NCBI GenBank assembly: GCA_037482215.1
Contig: CP148074.1
Span: 1 to 64,000 of the forward strand
DNA from: Pseudomonas mendocina
GTDB lineage: Bacteria; Pseudomonadota; Gammaproteobacteria; Pseudomonadales; Pseudomonadaceae
Direction of reading: 5' to 3'
Length of the DNA: 64,000 bases
Shown: positions 1 to 12,176 of the stretch, piece after piece
How positions within the stretch are numbered: position 1 is the stretch's first letter
Layout of the letters: each line of letters opens with the position of its first letter
The notes under the pieces: model-generated
Seen by the model: only the letters and a program-made list of their open reading frames with translations
What the model was told of the DNA's origin: nothing
The model's database searches: none
Position numbers and translations under genes: made by a program

Positions 1-1479
1 GTGGAACTTTGGCAGCAGTGCGTCGAGCTTTTGCGTGATGAGCTGCCGGCTCAACAATTCAACACTTGGATTCGCCCGCTGCAGGTAGACGCAGAAGGCG
101 GTGAGCTTCGCGTGTACGCACCTAACCGCTTCGTGCTTGACTGGGTTAACGAGAAGTACCTTGGGCGTTTGCTTGAGTTACTCACAGAACGCAGTGGTGG
201 GATGGTGCCTTCGCTCTCCTTATTAATAGGAAGCAAACGTAGCAGTGCGCCGCGTCCTGCTATCACGCCTACTCCTCCCCCAGTAGTAGCTGCTCCTGTC
301 CCCCCTGCTCCTGTGCCGCCGGTTGTCGATGATGTGCCTGTGGATATTTCCTCCCCAGAGCCATCACGAGCCAGCTTCGACTCTATGGCAGGTTCAACAG
401 CTGCTCCGCAACCGGCGCGCACTGAACGTACAGTCCAGGTAGAAGGTGGGCTTAAGCACACCAGTTATCTCAACCGTACGTTTACCTTTGATAACTTTGT
501 TGAAGGTAAGTCCAACCAATTGGCGCGTGCTGCTGCCTGGCAAGTCGCTGATAACCCGAAACATGGTTATAACCCACTGTTTCTGTACGGTGGCGTAGGC
601 TTGGGTAAAACGCACTTGATGCATGCTGTGGGTAACCACCTGCTGCAGAAGAACCCGAATGCAAAGGTGGTGTACCTGCATTCCGAGCGTTTTGTCGCGG
701 ACATGGTTAAAGCGCTGCAACTTAATGCTATCAACGAGTTCAAGCGGTTCTACCGTTCGGTAGATGCGTTGCTGATTGACGATATTCAATTTTTCGCCAA
801 AAAAGAGCGTTCTCAGGAGGAGTTTTTCCACACCTTCAACGCACTGCTTGAAGGCGGCCAACAGGTAATTCTCACCAGTGACCGCTACCCGAAAGAAATT
901 GAGGGGTTGGAAGAACGCCTGAAATCCCGTTTTGGTTGGGGCCTCACGGTCGCCGTAGAGCCGCCAGAGCTGGAAACCCGTGTCGCCATTTTGATGAAGA
1001 AAGCGGATCAGGCGAAAGTAGAGCTGCCTCATGATGCAGCCTTCTTCATTGCCCAGCGTATTCGTTCCAACGTTCGTGAGTTGGAAGGCGCGCTCAAACG
1101 TGTCATCGCGCACTCGCACTTCATGGGCCGTGACATTACCATCGAGCTTATTCGTGAGTCGCTCAAAGACTTGCTGGCTTTGCAGGACAAGTTAGTCAGT
1201 ATCGACAATATTCAGCGCACTGTGGCTGAGTATTACAAGATCAAGATTTCTGATCTGTTGTCCAAGCGTCGTTCCCGCTCTGTAGCTCGGCCACGCCAAG
1301 TTGCGATGGCTTTGTCTAAAGAGCTGACCAACCACAGTTTGCCCGAAATTGGCGATGCCTTTGGTGGTCGCGACCACACCACGGTCTTGCATGCATGCCG
1401 TAAGATTGCTGAACTTAAAGAATCTGACGCGGATATCCGCGAAGATTACAAGAACCTACTGCGTACACTGACAACCTAA
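1..1479 (+). CDS. dnaA: Chromosomal replication initiator DnaA
   Basis: AAA+ initiator that binds DnaA boxes and melts oriC. Domain I is at residues 1-80, followed by a Pro/Ala-rich variable linker (about 80-145). The AAA+ core has the Walker A motif GGVGLGKTH near residue 198 and Walker [10 protein letters not shown]. The C-terminal box-binding domain carries the signature [15 protein letters not shown]. The window starts exactly on a GTG codon. As I remember them, Pseudomonas homologues begin Met-Ser-Val, two codons earlier, so the true start may lie 6 bases upstream, outside the window. At about 492 residues it is slightly shorter than P. aeruginosa DnaA, the difference being in the linker. 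dnaN follows after 32 bases, so the rpmH-dnaA origin region is not in view. Confidence 0.98.
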   Translation: MELWQQCVELLRDELPAQQFNTWIRPLQVDAEGGELRVYAPNRFVLDWVNEKYLGRLLELLTERSGGMVPSLSLLIGSKRSSAPRPAITPTPPPVVAAPVPPAPVPPVVDDVPVDISSPEPSRASFDSMAGSTAAPQPARTERTVQVEGGLKHTSYLNRTFTFDNFVEGKSNQLARAAAWQVADNPKHGYNPLFLYGGVGLGKTHLMHAVGNHLLQKNPNAKVVYLHSERFVADMVKALQLNAINEFKRFYRSVDALLIDDIQFFAKKERSQEEFFHTFNALLEGGQQVILTSDRYPKEIEGLEERLKSRFGWGLTVAVEPPELETRVAILMKKADQAKVELPHDAAFFIAQRIRSNVRELEGALKRVIAHSHFMGRDITIELIRESLKDLLALQDKLVSIDNIQRTVAEYYKIKISDLLSKRRSRSVARPRQVAMALSKELTNHSLPEIGDAFGGRDHTTVLHACRKIAELKESDADIREDYKNLLRTLTT

Positions 1480-1511
1480 TTACGCAATTCCACTAGGCAA
1501 GGGACTAGACC

Positions 1512-2615
1512 ATGCATTTCACAATTCAACGCGAAGCCTTGTTGAAACCTCTGCAACTGGTCGCAGGCGTCGTGGAACGCCGCCAGACCTTGCCGGTACT
1601 GTCTAACGTACTGTTGGTCGTCGAAGGCCAACAGTTGTCGTTGACAGGTACCGATCTGGAAGTCGAGCTGGTTGGCCGCGTGACTCTCGAAGAGCCGGCT
1701 GAATCTGGCGAGATCACTGTACCGGCTCGCAAGCTGATGGATATCTGCAAAAGCCTGCCGACCGATGTGCTGATTGACATCCGTATTGAAGACCAGAAGC
1801 TGCTGGTTAAAGCAGGTCGTAGCCGTTTTACCCTGTCCACTCTGCCAGCCAATGACTTCCCGACCGTTGAAGAAGGGCCGGGCTCACTGACTTTCAACCT
1901 GGTGCAAAGCAAGTTGCGTCGACTGATTGAGCGCACAAGCTTTGCCATGGCTCAGCAAGACGTCCGTTATTACCTTAATGGTATGTTGCTGGAAGTTCAG
2001 ACCGGTGTGCTTCGCGCTGTATCTACTGATGGTCACCGTTTGGCAATGTGCTCGATGGATGCTGATATCCAGCAGGTCGAACGCCATCAGGTCATTGTTC
2101 CACGTAAAGGTATCCTCGAACTCGCTCGCTTGCTGACTGAACAAGACGGCATGGTTAGCATCGTGCTTGGGCAACATCACATTCGTGCCACCACTGGTGA
2201 ATTCACGTTCACCTCTAAGTTGGTCGATGGAAAATTCCCTGATTACGAGCGTGTATTGCCTCGTGGCGGCGACAAACTCGTGGTTGCTGATCGTCAGGGG
2301 CTGCGTGAGGCCTTCAGCCGTACCGCTATTCTTTCTAACGAAAAGTATCGTGGTATCCGCCTGCAATTGGAGTCGGGTCTGCTTAAGATCCAGGCTAACA
2401 ACCCTGAGCAGGAAGAAGCTGAGGAAGAAATCGCCGTTGATTACAACGGTAGCGCGCTGGAGATCGGCTTCAACGTCAGCTATCTGTTAGATGTGTTGAG
2501 CGTTATGACCACTGAGCAGGTTCGTCTCATTCTGTCTGATGCCAACAGCAGTGCCCTGCTGCAGGAAGCAGGTAATGACGATTCCTCTTATGTTGTGATG
2601 CCAATGCGTTTGTAA
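1512..2615 (+). CDS. dnaN: DNA polymerase III beta sliding clamp
   Basis: Ring-shaped processivity clamp that tethers DNA polymerase III to DNA and docks other replication and repair proteins. At 367 residues it is the normal length, with three clamp subdomains of about 120 residues. It begins MHFTIQREALLKPLQ and ends VVMPMRL, the canonical C-terminus of gamma-proteobacterial clamps. The start is ATG. It lies 32 bases behind dnaA in the conserved dnaA-dnaN-recF-gyrB order and is probably co-transcribed with dnaA. A hairpin terminator follows at 2673-2722. Confidence 0.98.
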   Translation: MHFTIQREALLKPLQLVAGVVERRQTLPVLSNVLLVVEGQQLSLTGTDLEVELVGRVTLEEPAESGEITVPARKLMDICKSLPTDVLIDIRIEDQKLLVKAGRSRFTLSTLPANDFPTVEEGPGSLTFNLVQSKLRRLIERTSFAMAQQDVRYYLNGMLLEVQTGVLRAVSTDGHRLAMCSMDADIQQVERHQVIVPRKGILELARLLTEQDGMVSIVLGQHHIRATTGEFTFTSKLVDGKFPDYERVLPRGGDKLVVADRQGLREAFSRTAILSNEKYRGIRLQLESGLLKIQANNPEQEEAEEEIAVDYNGSALEIGFNVSYLLDVLSVMTTEQVRLILSDANSSALLQEAGNDDSSYVVMPMRL

Positions 2616-2672
2616 TTTGCATCAAGGTAGAAAGGTTGTACTGATGGATACTCCGTAATCAGCACAACATCT

Positions 2673-2722
2673 AAGGCGAGCCAAACAGGTGATGTATAGT
2701 CCCTGCTCGGCTCGCCTTTTTA
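2673..2722 (+). terminator. Rho-independent terminator after dnaN
   Basis: A 10-base inverted repeat (arms 2673-2682 and 2709-2718, AAGGCGAGCC and its complement) is followed by a run of T. It separates dnaN from recF. Confidence 0.75.
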
Positions 2723-2774
2723 TTTGTCGCTCGTTGGCTTACGCTCACTATCATTTACCCATGTCTGGTTGTTA

Positions 2775-6300
<3,526 letters not shown>

Positions 6301-6320
6301 TCCGCAAATAGCGTTACACA

Positions 6321-6351
6321 TAAAAAGCCCGGCTCTATGCCGGGTTTTTTA
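6321..6351 (+). terminator. Rho-independent terminator after gyrB
   Basis: CCCGGC (6328-6333) and GCCGGG (6339-6344) form a tight hairpin followed by six T. Confidence 0.88.
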
Positions 6352-6409
6352 TGTGTGTGATAGCTTGATGCCCAGTAGCGTGCATCACATAGCGACCTGG
6401 GCTGATAGA

Positions 6410-6425
6410 TGTTCCACGTGAAACA
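6410..6425. promoter_or_regulatory. parS site downstream of gyrB
   Basis: TGTTCCACGTGAAACA equals the B. subtilis-type parS consensus and differs by one base from the two recF copies. It is intergenic, between the gyrB terminator and the next gene. Confidence 0.9.
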
Positions 6426-6469
6426 CCCCCACCCTTTTCACAAATATATTGCGAGCAATGGAGTTATTT

Positions 6470-7102
6470 GTGCGTTTAAAAGTGATTTCTCTGGTTGCCA
6501 TGCTGATGGGGCTAATAGCCGCTGCAATGGTTGCGGCTGTAATTTACTTCCCTGTCCTAAATACTAACCATGGAGCAACCTATCGAATTACGGCGCCACA
6601 TAGTTTTGTTTGTTACGGGATTGTCCTGCTGGTGGCGCTGTTTGCTTTGTTGGCAGATAAACTCCGTGCGGATATCGCGAGTAGGCTGAGCCTCCTACCT
6701 ATTCTTATGATCGCTGGTGTTCTGGTGTACACCCATAACCTTTCTGAGGAGGGAGAGCTTTGGGCCGCGCGCCAAACAGCGTTTGATGCACCAGGTTGGG
6801 CGGTGACGGATCAGGATGGTTACTGGAGTAAGTATGTCGAGTATGTGGGGCAAGATCACCGCAGCTTTTACGAGACATGGGGCGCTGATTTTCATTTCAA
6901 TGATGTTCCGCTTTTCCGCAATAACATCTGGAGCAGCAGCAAGGCTCAAGCTGAAGCTTTGTTAGTAGGAGCAGGGCAAGCCATCAGCTATTCGCGCGAT
7001 GGTGTATTTGTCGCAATGAGTGCTTTGGCTATGCAGGTAGCGATGGCTTTACTTCTTATAGTGAGGTCGATACTGATACGACGTGGTCGTGACAAGGATT
7101 AA
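6470..7102 (+). CDS. Inner-membrane protein of unknown function
   Basis: I do not recognise a family. About 210 residues with four predicted membrane segments (roughly residues 3-25, 41-59, 66-84 and 175-196) and a polar loop of about 90 residues between the third and fourth. That loop is rich in aromatic and acidic residues (FDAPGWAVTDQDGYWSKYV). The C-terminus is basic. GTG at 6470 is preferred because GGAG lies 6 bases upstream; ATG at 6458 and TTG at 6449 are alternatives with poor ribosome binding sites. It is a single gene between a parS site and a bidirectional terminator. Confidence 0.7.
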   Translation: MRLKVISLVAMLMGLIAAAMVAAVIYFPVLNTNHGATYRITAPHSFVCYGIVLLVALFALLADKLRADIASRLSLLPILMIAGVLVYTHNLSEEGELWAARQTAFDAPGWAVTDQDGYWSKYVEYVGQDHRSFYETWGADFHFNDVPLFRNNIWSSSKAQAEALLVGAGQAISYSRDGVFVAMSALAMQVAMALLLIVRSILIRRGRDKD

Positions 7103-7143
7103 AAATTAGATGTTCATGTGGAACAACGTGTTTTTAAGGCAAT

Positions 7144-7171
7144 AAAAAACGGGTCGCTAGACCCGTTTTTT
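7144..7171. terminator. Bidirectional terminator between convergent genes
   Basis: The hairpin ACGGGTC-GCTA-GACCCGT (7149-7166) is flanked by A-run and T-run, so it can serve both the membrane protein on the plus strand and the diguanylate cyclase on the minus strand. Confidence 0.88.
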
Positions 7172-7191
7172 GGGTTCTATTAACCCTAATG

Positions 7192-8061
7192 CTAAGCCTG
7201 CACCAATGCGTTGCGGCCTCTGTTCTTAGCTTCGTATAACGCGGTGTCAGCTTTGACCAGTATGGATTTAACGTCTTCATCCATGGGACTGATAAAGCTA
7301 AATATGCCTGCGCTGAAGGTCAGTGGGATAACGTCGCTACCGACTCTAGCAGGGTTATTCATCAAGCTTGTGCGTAGCTCAGTGAGAATGTCGTAAGAGC
7401 CCTTCGCGTCAGTACCGTGCAAAATGATTAAAAACTCTTCTCCGCCATAACGCCCTACCCGATCGGTACTACGAAGGCGTTGCTGTAAATGCTGGGTGAA
7501 ATGACACAGAACGCTATCTCCGACGAGATGCCCATAGCGGTCGTTGATCTGTTTGAAGTAATCAATATCGACCATGGCAATCGAGAGAGGCACACCTGTT
7601 CGCCGGCTTCTCGATAAATCCTCATCCAGCTGCTTAAGGATCGACAGTCGATTACTGATGCCTGTGAGTGGGTCGTGCAAAGCCATCTGCTTCAAGTCGG
7701 CCTCAATACGTTCTCGAGAAAGCAGAACGAGTCCGAATGACAGCATGATGATCGTGACAGCTCCAATGGCAATGGAGATGGTCTGTCGCAAGTTGCTCAC
7801 GTCGTAATTCATTTCAACCGGAGATCCCGAAAGAATGACGATAGCTCTGATGCCCAAACCGATAAGGCTGGTACCGCATCCAATCAGCAGCACCCAATGT
7901 GCTCTTCCTCCCGGTAAGGCATAGCGCAAGCTATAGCGCATGATGAACCCGCACTGTGTTAACAGAATGAGGCTAGAAACAAGCTGCCTGGGCTCTTGGG
8001 TATTTATCAGAATGGTGAGCAACGAGCATTGTATGAGCGGAAACGCGAAAGCCAATTTCAA
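7192..8061 (-). CDS. Diguanylate cyclase, C-terminal part (membrane region plus GGDEF domain)
   Basis: Makes c-di-GMP from GTP at the inner membrane. Four hydrophobic segments occupy residues 1-115. The GGDEF domain spans about 125-287, with LHDPLTGISNR, the active-site loop GGEEF at 206-210 and an allosteric I-site RSTD at 197-200. The only available start is TTG at 8061, overlapping the stop of the 90-residue frame upstream (TTGA). Pseudomonas relatives usually carry the extra membrane helices and the GGDEF domain in one protein of about 380 residues. These two frames are therefore probably one gene broken by a frameshift at the CCCC run, or a sequencing error. A naturally split, translationally coupled pair is less likely. 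The catalytic residues are intact. Confidence 0.8.
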   Translation of the reverse strand: MKLAFAFPLIQCSLLTILINTQEPRQLVSSLILLTQCGFIMRYSLRYALPGGRAHWVLLIGCGTSLIGLGIRAIVILSGSPVEMNYDVSNLRQTISIAIGAVTIIMLSFGLVLLSRERIEADLKQMALHDPLTGISNRLSILKQLDEDLSRSRRTGVPLSIAMVDIDYFKQINDRYGHLVGDSVLCHFTQHLQQRLRSTDRVGRYGGEEFLIILHGTDAKGSYDILTELRTSLMNNPARVGSDVIPLTFSAGIFSFISPMDEDVKSILVKADTALYEAKNRGRNALVQA

Positions 8062-8330
8062 GGGGTTGCTCTCCTGATAAGCGGAATACTGACTAGGTAG
8101 AAAGCCAAGGCGGCTGAAAGCAATGTATTGGACAGTGCATAGCTGACCCAGAGCGGCGCATATCCAAATGAAGTAAAACCGATATAGGCCAGTGCATGGG
8201 AAAGCATCCCCAGACCAATCGTAAGAGTGCCGTCACGACGGTTGAATTGGCCGGCGAGAATCAGGCAAATACCCGTAATTATCGCAACCAGAGCCATCGA
8301 GCCAAAAAGCGTTTGAGTGTGTGCAATCAT
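8058..8330 (-). pseudogene. N-terminal membrane fragment of the split diguanylate cyclase
   Basis: 90 residues with three hydrophobic helices (about 8-28, 36-55 and 60-82) and no catalytic domain. It reads directly into the downstream GGDEF-containing frame in a different phase, overlapping by 4 bases. The combined topology of about seven helices then GGDEF matches a common Pseudomonas diguanylate cyclase architecture. I therefore read it as the 5' portion of a single gene rather than an independent small protein. ATG at 8330 is the start of the whole locus. Confidence 0.55.
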
Positions 8331-8994
8331 TTTATTGGTTTAACTGCTTCTATGAATTGCGTTAGTTAGGAAGGTCTGCGGAGCGAATTTATTCAAATTA
8401 TTGGATGGTGCGAGTCACTACCAATGATAGGCGTTGATGTACGTTAGTCTATATCTCTATATGCGATTCTCTGCCGTATTTGTAGAAACTGAAACTTCTC
8501 CAGCTCTAGGAGCAATTGTAAACAGATGGCTAAGAGGCCCTTCTGCACGAGTAGCGACATAACAGCTAAGCAAGGAAAGGCTCAGTGATATCAGCGCAAA
8601 TCTGGTATGCGAGCTAATCAAGCATCTCGTTATGGATTAAAAATATGCAGCGGCCACGTAGCTCTGATCAGACCTACGAGATAGGTTTGATATCTGAAAG
8701 TGTCACTATTACTTCCTTGTTGAATGCGCGGCTTGAATAAAGCCCTGAGCCGAGTCTGAGTGGACATTTTTGGGCTGCATCAGAGCTAACGCATTTTTAA
8801 GGACGTGTAATCTACAGGCAGGAGATTCTTAACCAGAACAGGGGCTAGGGGCTGGATCAAAACATTTAATCAGATAAGAGTTTGATGAAGTTAATGTGCG
8901 TCGAGTGACTGTGAAAATCACTGTTTTGCATACTCGATTAAGACCCCGTTACCCATCCGGGGTCTCAATCGATATAGAGATTGAAAAAAGTCGT
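8331..8994. other. 664-base region without a recognisable gene
   Basis: No open frame of useful length on either strand and no tRNA-like fold. The sequence is visibly richer in A and T than its flanks. It holds the promoter side of the diguanylate cyclase (right up to 8331) and, at its far end, the phoA terminator at 8941-8965. Nothing else is recognised; it may be the remains of a decayed gene. Confidence 0.6.
8941..8965 (-). terminator. Probable terminator of the alkaline phosphatase gene
   Basis: AGACCCCG (8941-8948) pairs with CGGGGTCT (8958-8965), 30 bases beyond the phoA stop. On the minus strand it is followed by only a short T-rich stretch, so strength is uncertain. Confidence 0.6.
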
Positions 8995-10440
8995 TTAGTG
9001 CGTTTTTTGACCGAGTTTTAACGCGTTAAGAATAGTGAAGTGTAGGTCTGTCTGGTCAGTTAACCCGGTCACATTGGCTGCTTGTGGACCGTAAGCGGCA
9101 ATCCGCAGCTGGGTTCCGGTATGTTCCTGGGATGAGTAGTTGGAGGTGCCGTAGCTGACTGCCATTTGTGCGCCGTCTTTAGTGATCAGCGTCTGGGTCA
9201 GGCCTGGTGCCCTAGCCTTTACAGGAATGATCTGGCTGGAGTGAGCATGGTCCGCTGTGACGATAACCAATGTGTTGCCATCGGCTCTGGCAAACTCAAG
9301 CGCGACCTGAACAGCCTCGTCGAGATCGACTGTCTCTCCAATCTGCCCACAAGGGTTAGCGGCATGATCCTGTTTGTCGATGGAGGCGCCTTCAACTTGC
9401 AAGAAGAAGCCATTGCGATTGTCTTTCAGCAGGCTGATAGCCTTATCAGTCATCTGCGCCAGCGTGGGGGTTGATGCTGGACGGTCTTTATTGATCTCAC
9501 AGGTGACAGGCGCTGCTGTTATGTTGCCGTTATAACTGGCTTTTGGGCCGACCCAGCGTGTAGGCATGTTACCTGTGCTGAACAGTCCGAGCAGAGGCTG
9601 CTTCTGGTTAGCGCTACGAACGCGCTTCAGTGAGTCTGCATCTTCAACTAACACGAAACCGCGGGCGAGCGCTTGCTCACGCAATGTCTTACCAGCCCAC
9701 TGCCCTGCTTTTGCGGCTTCCGCGAAACTCTTGGAACCACCGCCGAGGGTAACGTCTGGACGGGTGTTAAGCAGTTGTTCGCTGATGGAACCCAGGCCGC
9801 CGTTCTCCAGTGCATTGGTCGGACAGGTGCTGGTTGTCGACGATGGGCTGTAACAGCTGCGATTTGTGACATGTGCGTACAGTGCCGCTGGAGTAGCGTC
9901 TTGGATTTCAGCTGTGGAAACATTACCCGTAGCCAGCCCACGCTCTTTAGCCAGCACCAGCAGGCTCTTGTGCGGTTGCTCATGGATATCCACACCGATG
10001 GCGCCATTATAGGTTTTGACGCCGCTGGCCCAGGCTGTGGCGGAGGCAGCCGAGTCGGTAACGTAGTCCGGTTTGCCGGTTTCTTTGTCCAAGGCGTAGT
10101 GAGTGTACTGACCCGTCAGCGGCAGAGCGTCGATGCCTTTGAAGTAACCACCAGCCCCTTCTGCATAGTTACGCGCCAGGGTGATCTCCGAGTCACCCAT
10201 GCCATCGCCAATCAACAGAATTACGTTCTTGGCTTTGTGATCCGAGAGGGATTTTTTCAGTGCTTTGGTTAGGTCACCATCAAGGCGACGAGCACCGGCA
10301 TACTCGCTGATATCGCCACGGGCTTGTCGATTTAACAAGCTTTGTTGGTCTTTTTGGCCACTGGCAAAAGCGGGGGCAGCAAAGGAAAAGATGGCGCTGG
10401 ATATGGCAAGGGAAAGCGCGAGTGGGGCTGCTTTAGTCAT
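8995..10440 (-). CDS. phoA: Secreted alkaline phosphatase (PhoA type)
   Basis: Periplasmic metal-dependent phosphomonoesterase releasing phosphate from organic esters. ATG at 10440 gives a clear signal peptide ([20 protein letters not shown] then AAPAFA-SG) and has AAGGA 8 bases upstream; the open frame extends 23 codons further upstream without such support. Metal ligand D79 lies in [12 protein letters not shown]129 and nucleophile S130 lie in [11 protein letters not shown]. The late motif [11 protein letters not shown] binds zinc. About 481 residues, usual for the family. It is a single gene with its own terminator. A weak PHO-box-like direct repeat lies upstream at 10546-10563. Confidence 0.93.
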   Translation of the reverse strand: MTKAAPLALSLAISSAIFSFAAPAFASGQKDQQSLLNRQARGDISEYAGARRLDGDLTKALKKSLSDHKAKNVILLIGDGMGDSEITLARNYAEGAGGYFKGIDALPLTGQYTHYALDKETGKPDYVTDSAASATAWASGVKTYNGAIGVDIHEQPHKSLLVLAKERGLATGNVSTAEIQDATPAALYAHVTNRSCYSPSSTTSTCPTNALENGGLGSISEQLLNTRPDVTLGGGSKSFAEAAKAGQWAGKTLREQALARGFVLVEDADSLKRVRSANQKQPLLGLFSTGNMPTRWVGPKASYNGNITAAPVTCEINKDRPASTPTLAQMTDKAISLLKDNRNGFFLQVEGASIDKQDHAANPCGQIGETVDLDEAVQVALEFARADGNTLVIVTADHAHSSQIIPVKARAPGLTQTLITKDGAQMAVSYGTSNYSSQEHTGTQLRIAAYGPQAANVTGLTDQTDLHFTILNALKLGQKTH

Positions 10441-10545
10441 CTGAAAATTCCTTTTGCAGATTGGGGAGGGAGGATCAGCTTTCAGCCGGGCAGGATTGTC
10501 GTTATCCAAGGCTTGAAGATCTGAGCATCACCCTAAAGCGCTTCT

Positions 10546-10563
10546 ATGACCTTGCGGTTACAA
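10546..10563 (-). promoter_or_regulatory. Possible PHO box upstream of phoA
   Basis: On the minus strand TTGTAAC-CGCA-AGGTCAT resembles the PhoB direct repeat CTGTCAT-N4-CTGTCAT, matching 4 of 7 and 5 of 7 positions with the correct 4-base spacing. It lies about 105 bases upstream of the phoA start, further than usual, so this is tentative. Confidence 0.3.
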
Positions 10564-10698
10564 GTGGGCGTGCGTGACTGTTTGGGGCGCGAGGGGCGTT
10601 GTGATTATTTGCGCCTGAAGAAGGCTTATGAGTTCGGAGTAATGCAGGTTCAATTCGAACAGCGCTCTGACGCTGAGTTAGAATTTTTGAAAAAATGA
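10546..10698 (+). CDS. Possible 50-residue small protein
   Basis: An ATG-to-TGA frame of 50 codons reading MTLRLQVGVRDCLGREGRCD, then a charged tail ending SDAELEFLKK. The composition is protein-like, but there is no good ribosome binding site, and the frame overlaps the candidate PHO box. It lies between divergently oriented phoA and the convergent acyltransferase terminator. It could be a real small protein, a gene remnant or chance. No family recognised. Confidence 0.25.
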   Translation: MTLRLQVGVRDCLGREGRCDYLRLKKAYEFGVMQVQFEQRSDAELEFLKK

Positions 10699-10732
10699 GC
10701 CAGCAGCAGCCACATTGATCGGGCGCTGCTGG
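10690..10732 (-). terminator. Terminator after the acyltransferase gene
   Basis: CCAGCAGC (10700-10707) pairs with GCTGCTGG (10725-10732). On the minus strand the hairpin is followed by a T run (the A run at 10689-10695). Confidence 0.7.
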
Positions 10733-10745
10733 TTTGCGGGGGATA

Positions 10746-11516
10746 TCAGACAGTCTCTGGTGCTTGTGCAACAGCGTCCGGCGCCAGGGAACCCATCTCG
10801 ATTTGGGCCTGGCGGACCCACTCGTAAGCGCGGTCATTCAGTTCGGCAATCGCCCGTGGGCCGGTACCTTCGGCATGCATCAGTGGGCCGATGACCACCT
10901 GAATGGTGCCCGGCTTTTTGCTCCAGCCTTCTTTCGGCCAGAACTCACCAGCGTTGTGGGCGATTGGCAGCACTGGCAGGTTGGCATTCACCGCCAGTGA
11001 GGCGCCACCACGGCTGAATTTGCCCATTTGTCCCGGCGGCAAGCGGGTGCCTTCTGGGAATACCAGTACCCAGCAGCCTTGCTTGAGGCATTCGTCGCCC
11101 TGCTTCGCCAATTGTTTGAGTGCTGCCTTGGGGTTACTGCGGTCAATGGCAATGGGCTTAAGCATGGCCATGGCCCAGCCGAAGAACGGCACGTACAGTA
11201 ATTCGCGCTTGATCACTTGGCTCAGGGGCTCAAACAGGGCTGACAGGTAGAAGGTTTCCCACGTGCTCTGATGGTTGGCGAGGATCACACAGGGTTGCTG
11301 CGGGATATTTTCCAAACCTTTCACTTCATAGCGGATACCGACAAACACTTTGGTAAGCCATACCGCGCAGGTGCACCAGGCCTGGTTGATAAAACGATAG
11401 CGGGCACGAAATGGCAGCAGCGGAGCAATAAATACGCTGATGGTGCACCAGATAAGCGAGCTGGAGGCCAGCAAAAAGTAGAAAACAACCGTTCTTAGGG
11501 TCTGCACTATCGACAT
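10746..11516 (-). CDS. 1-acyl-sn-glycerol-3-phosphate acyltransferase (PlsC/LptA-like)
   Basis: Adds the second acyl chain to lysophosphatidic acid in the inner membrane. It has an N-terminal membrane helix (about residues 7-35), catalytic motif I NHQSTWET (H and the acidic position of HX4D/E), the FPEGTR substrate-binding motif and IPIAHNAG-like motif IV (LPIAHNAGEF). ATG at 11516 (MSIVQTLRTVVFY) matches the homologue in the same origin-proximal position of P. aeruginosa; GTG at 11534 is an alternative. It follows gmhB by 36 bases on the same strand and likely forms an operon with it. Paralogues exist in Pseudomonas, so the exact acyl donor is not known. Confidence 0.9.
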   Translation of the reverse strand: MSIVQTLRTVVFYFLLASSSLIWCTISVFIAPLLPFRARYRFINQAWCTCAVWLTKVFVGIRYEVKGLENIPQQPCVILANHQSTWETFYLSALFEPLSQVIKRELLYVPFFGWAMAMLKPIAIDRSNPKAALKQLAKQGDECLKQGCWVLVFPEGTRLPPGQMGKFSRGGASLAVNANLPVLPIAHNAGEFWPKEGWSKKPGTIQVVIGPLMHAEGTGPRAIAELNDRAYEWVRQAQIEMGSLAPDAVAQAPETV

Positions 11517-11552
11517 AGGAGCGTTTACCGTCACAGGCAGCGCCTGTAATTC

Positions 11553-12086
11553 TTATAGGTTGAGTAGGTGATCGGCGATTGCCGCCAGATCATCGAAGAT
11601 CAGCGTACCAGCTGGCAATGGTTTGACCAGCGTGCGCTCACCTTTGCCTGTTTTAACCAGTACCGGCTGACAGGCGGCAGCCAGTGCTGCTTTGATATCG
11701 CTGCTGCTGTCACCGACAAACCACACGCCATCAAGCGCTACGTCATAGTGCGCGGCAATCTGCTGGAGCATGCCGGGCTTGGGTTTGCGGCAGTCGCAGC
11801 CATCATCCGGGCCGTGCGGGCAATACACGATCAGCCCCACTTCGCCGCCCTGCTCCGCTACCAGATCGCGCAGACGCTGGTGCATGGCTTCGAGGGTGCT
11901 GAGGGGGTAATAACCCCGGGCAATGCCGGACTGGTTGGTGGCCACAGCAACGGTCCAGCCTGCCTTAGACAGACGAGCAATCGCTTCAATGGAACCCGCT
12001 ATGGGAATCCACTCACCCAGGCTCTTAATGTAGTCGTCGGAGTCATGATTGATGACGCCGTCGCGGTCGAGAATCAGCAGTTTCAT
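11553..12086 (-). CDS. gmhB: D-glycero-D-manno-heptose-1,7-bisphosphate 7-phosphatase
   Basis: HAD-family phosphatase of the ADP-heptose branch of lipopolysaccharide core synthesis. It has motif I LDRDGVIN (nucleophile Asp and acid/base Asp), motif II TNQSG and motif IV FVGDSSSD. A four-Cys/His zinc site is formed by CPHGPDDGCDCRKPK. ATG at 12086 (MKLLILDRDG) is used because the family starts directly at motif I; 7 upstream codons are open. 177 residues, normal length. It sits between glyS and the acyltransferase, all on the minus strand. Confidence 0.93.
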   Translation of the reverse strand: MKLLILDRDGVINHDSDDYIKSLGEWIPIAGSIEAIARLSKAGWTVAVATNQSGIARGYYPLSTLEAMHQRLRDLVAEQGGEVGLIVYCPHGPDDGCDCRKPKPGMLQQIAAHYDVALDGVWFVGDSSSDIKAALAAACQPVLVKTGKGERTLVKPLPAGTLIFDDLAAIADHLLNL

Positions 12087-12176
12087 GGGCCAATCCGTAA
12101 CCGACAACGCCCATGCGCTGCCGGGAAAATGAAACGGTGGGCCTAGCCAGTGCCAGGCCCACCTTGCGCTCAGGCC

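Noticed and set aside
1480..1511. Origin of replication between dnaA and dnaN
   Set aside because: The gap is only 32 bases and has no DnaA boxes; the origin is expected upstream of dnaA, outside the window.
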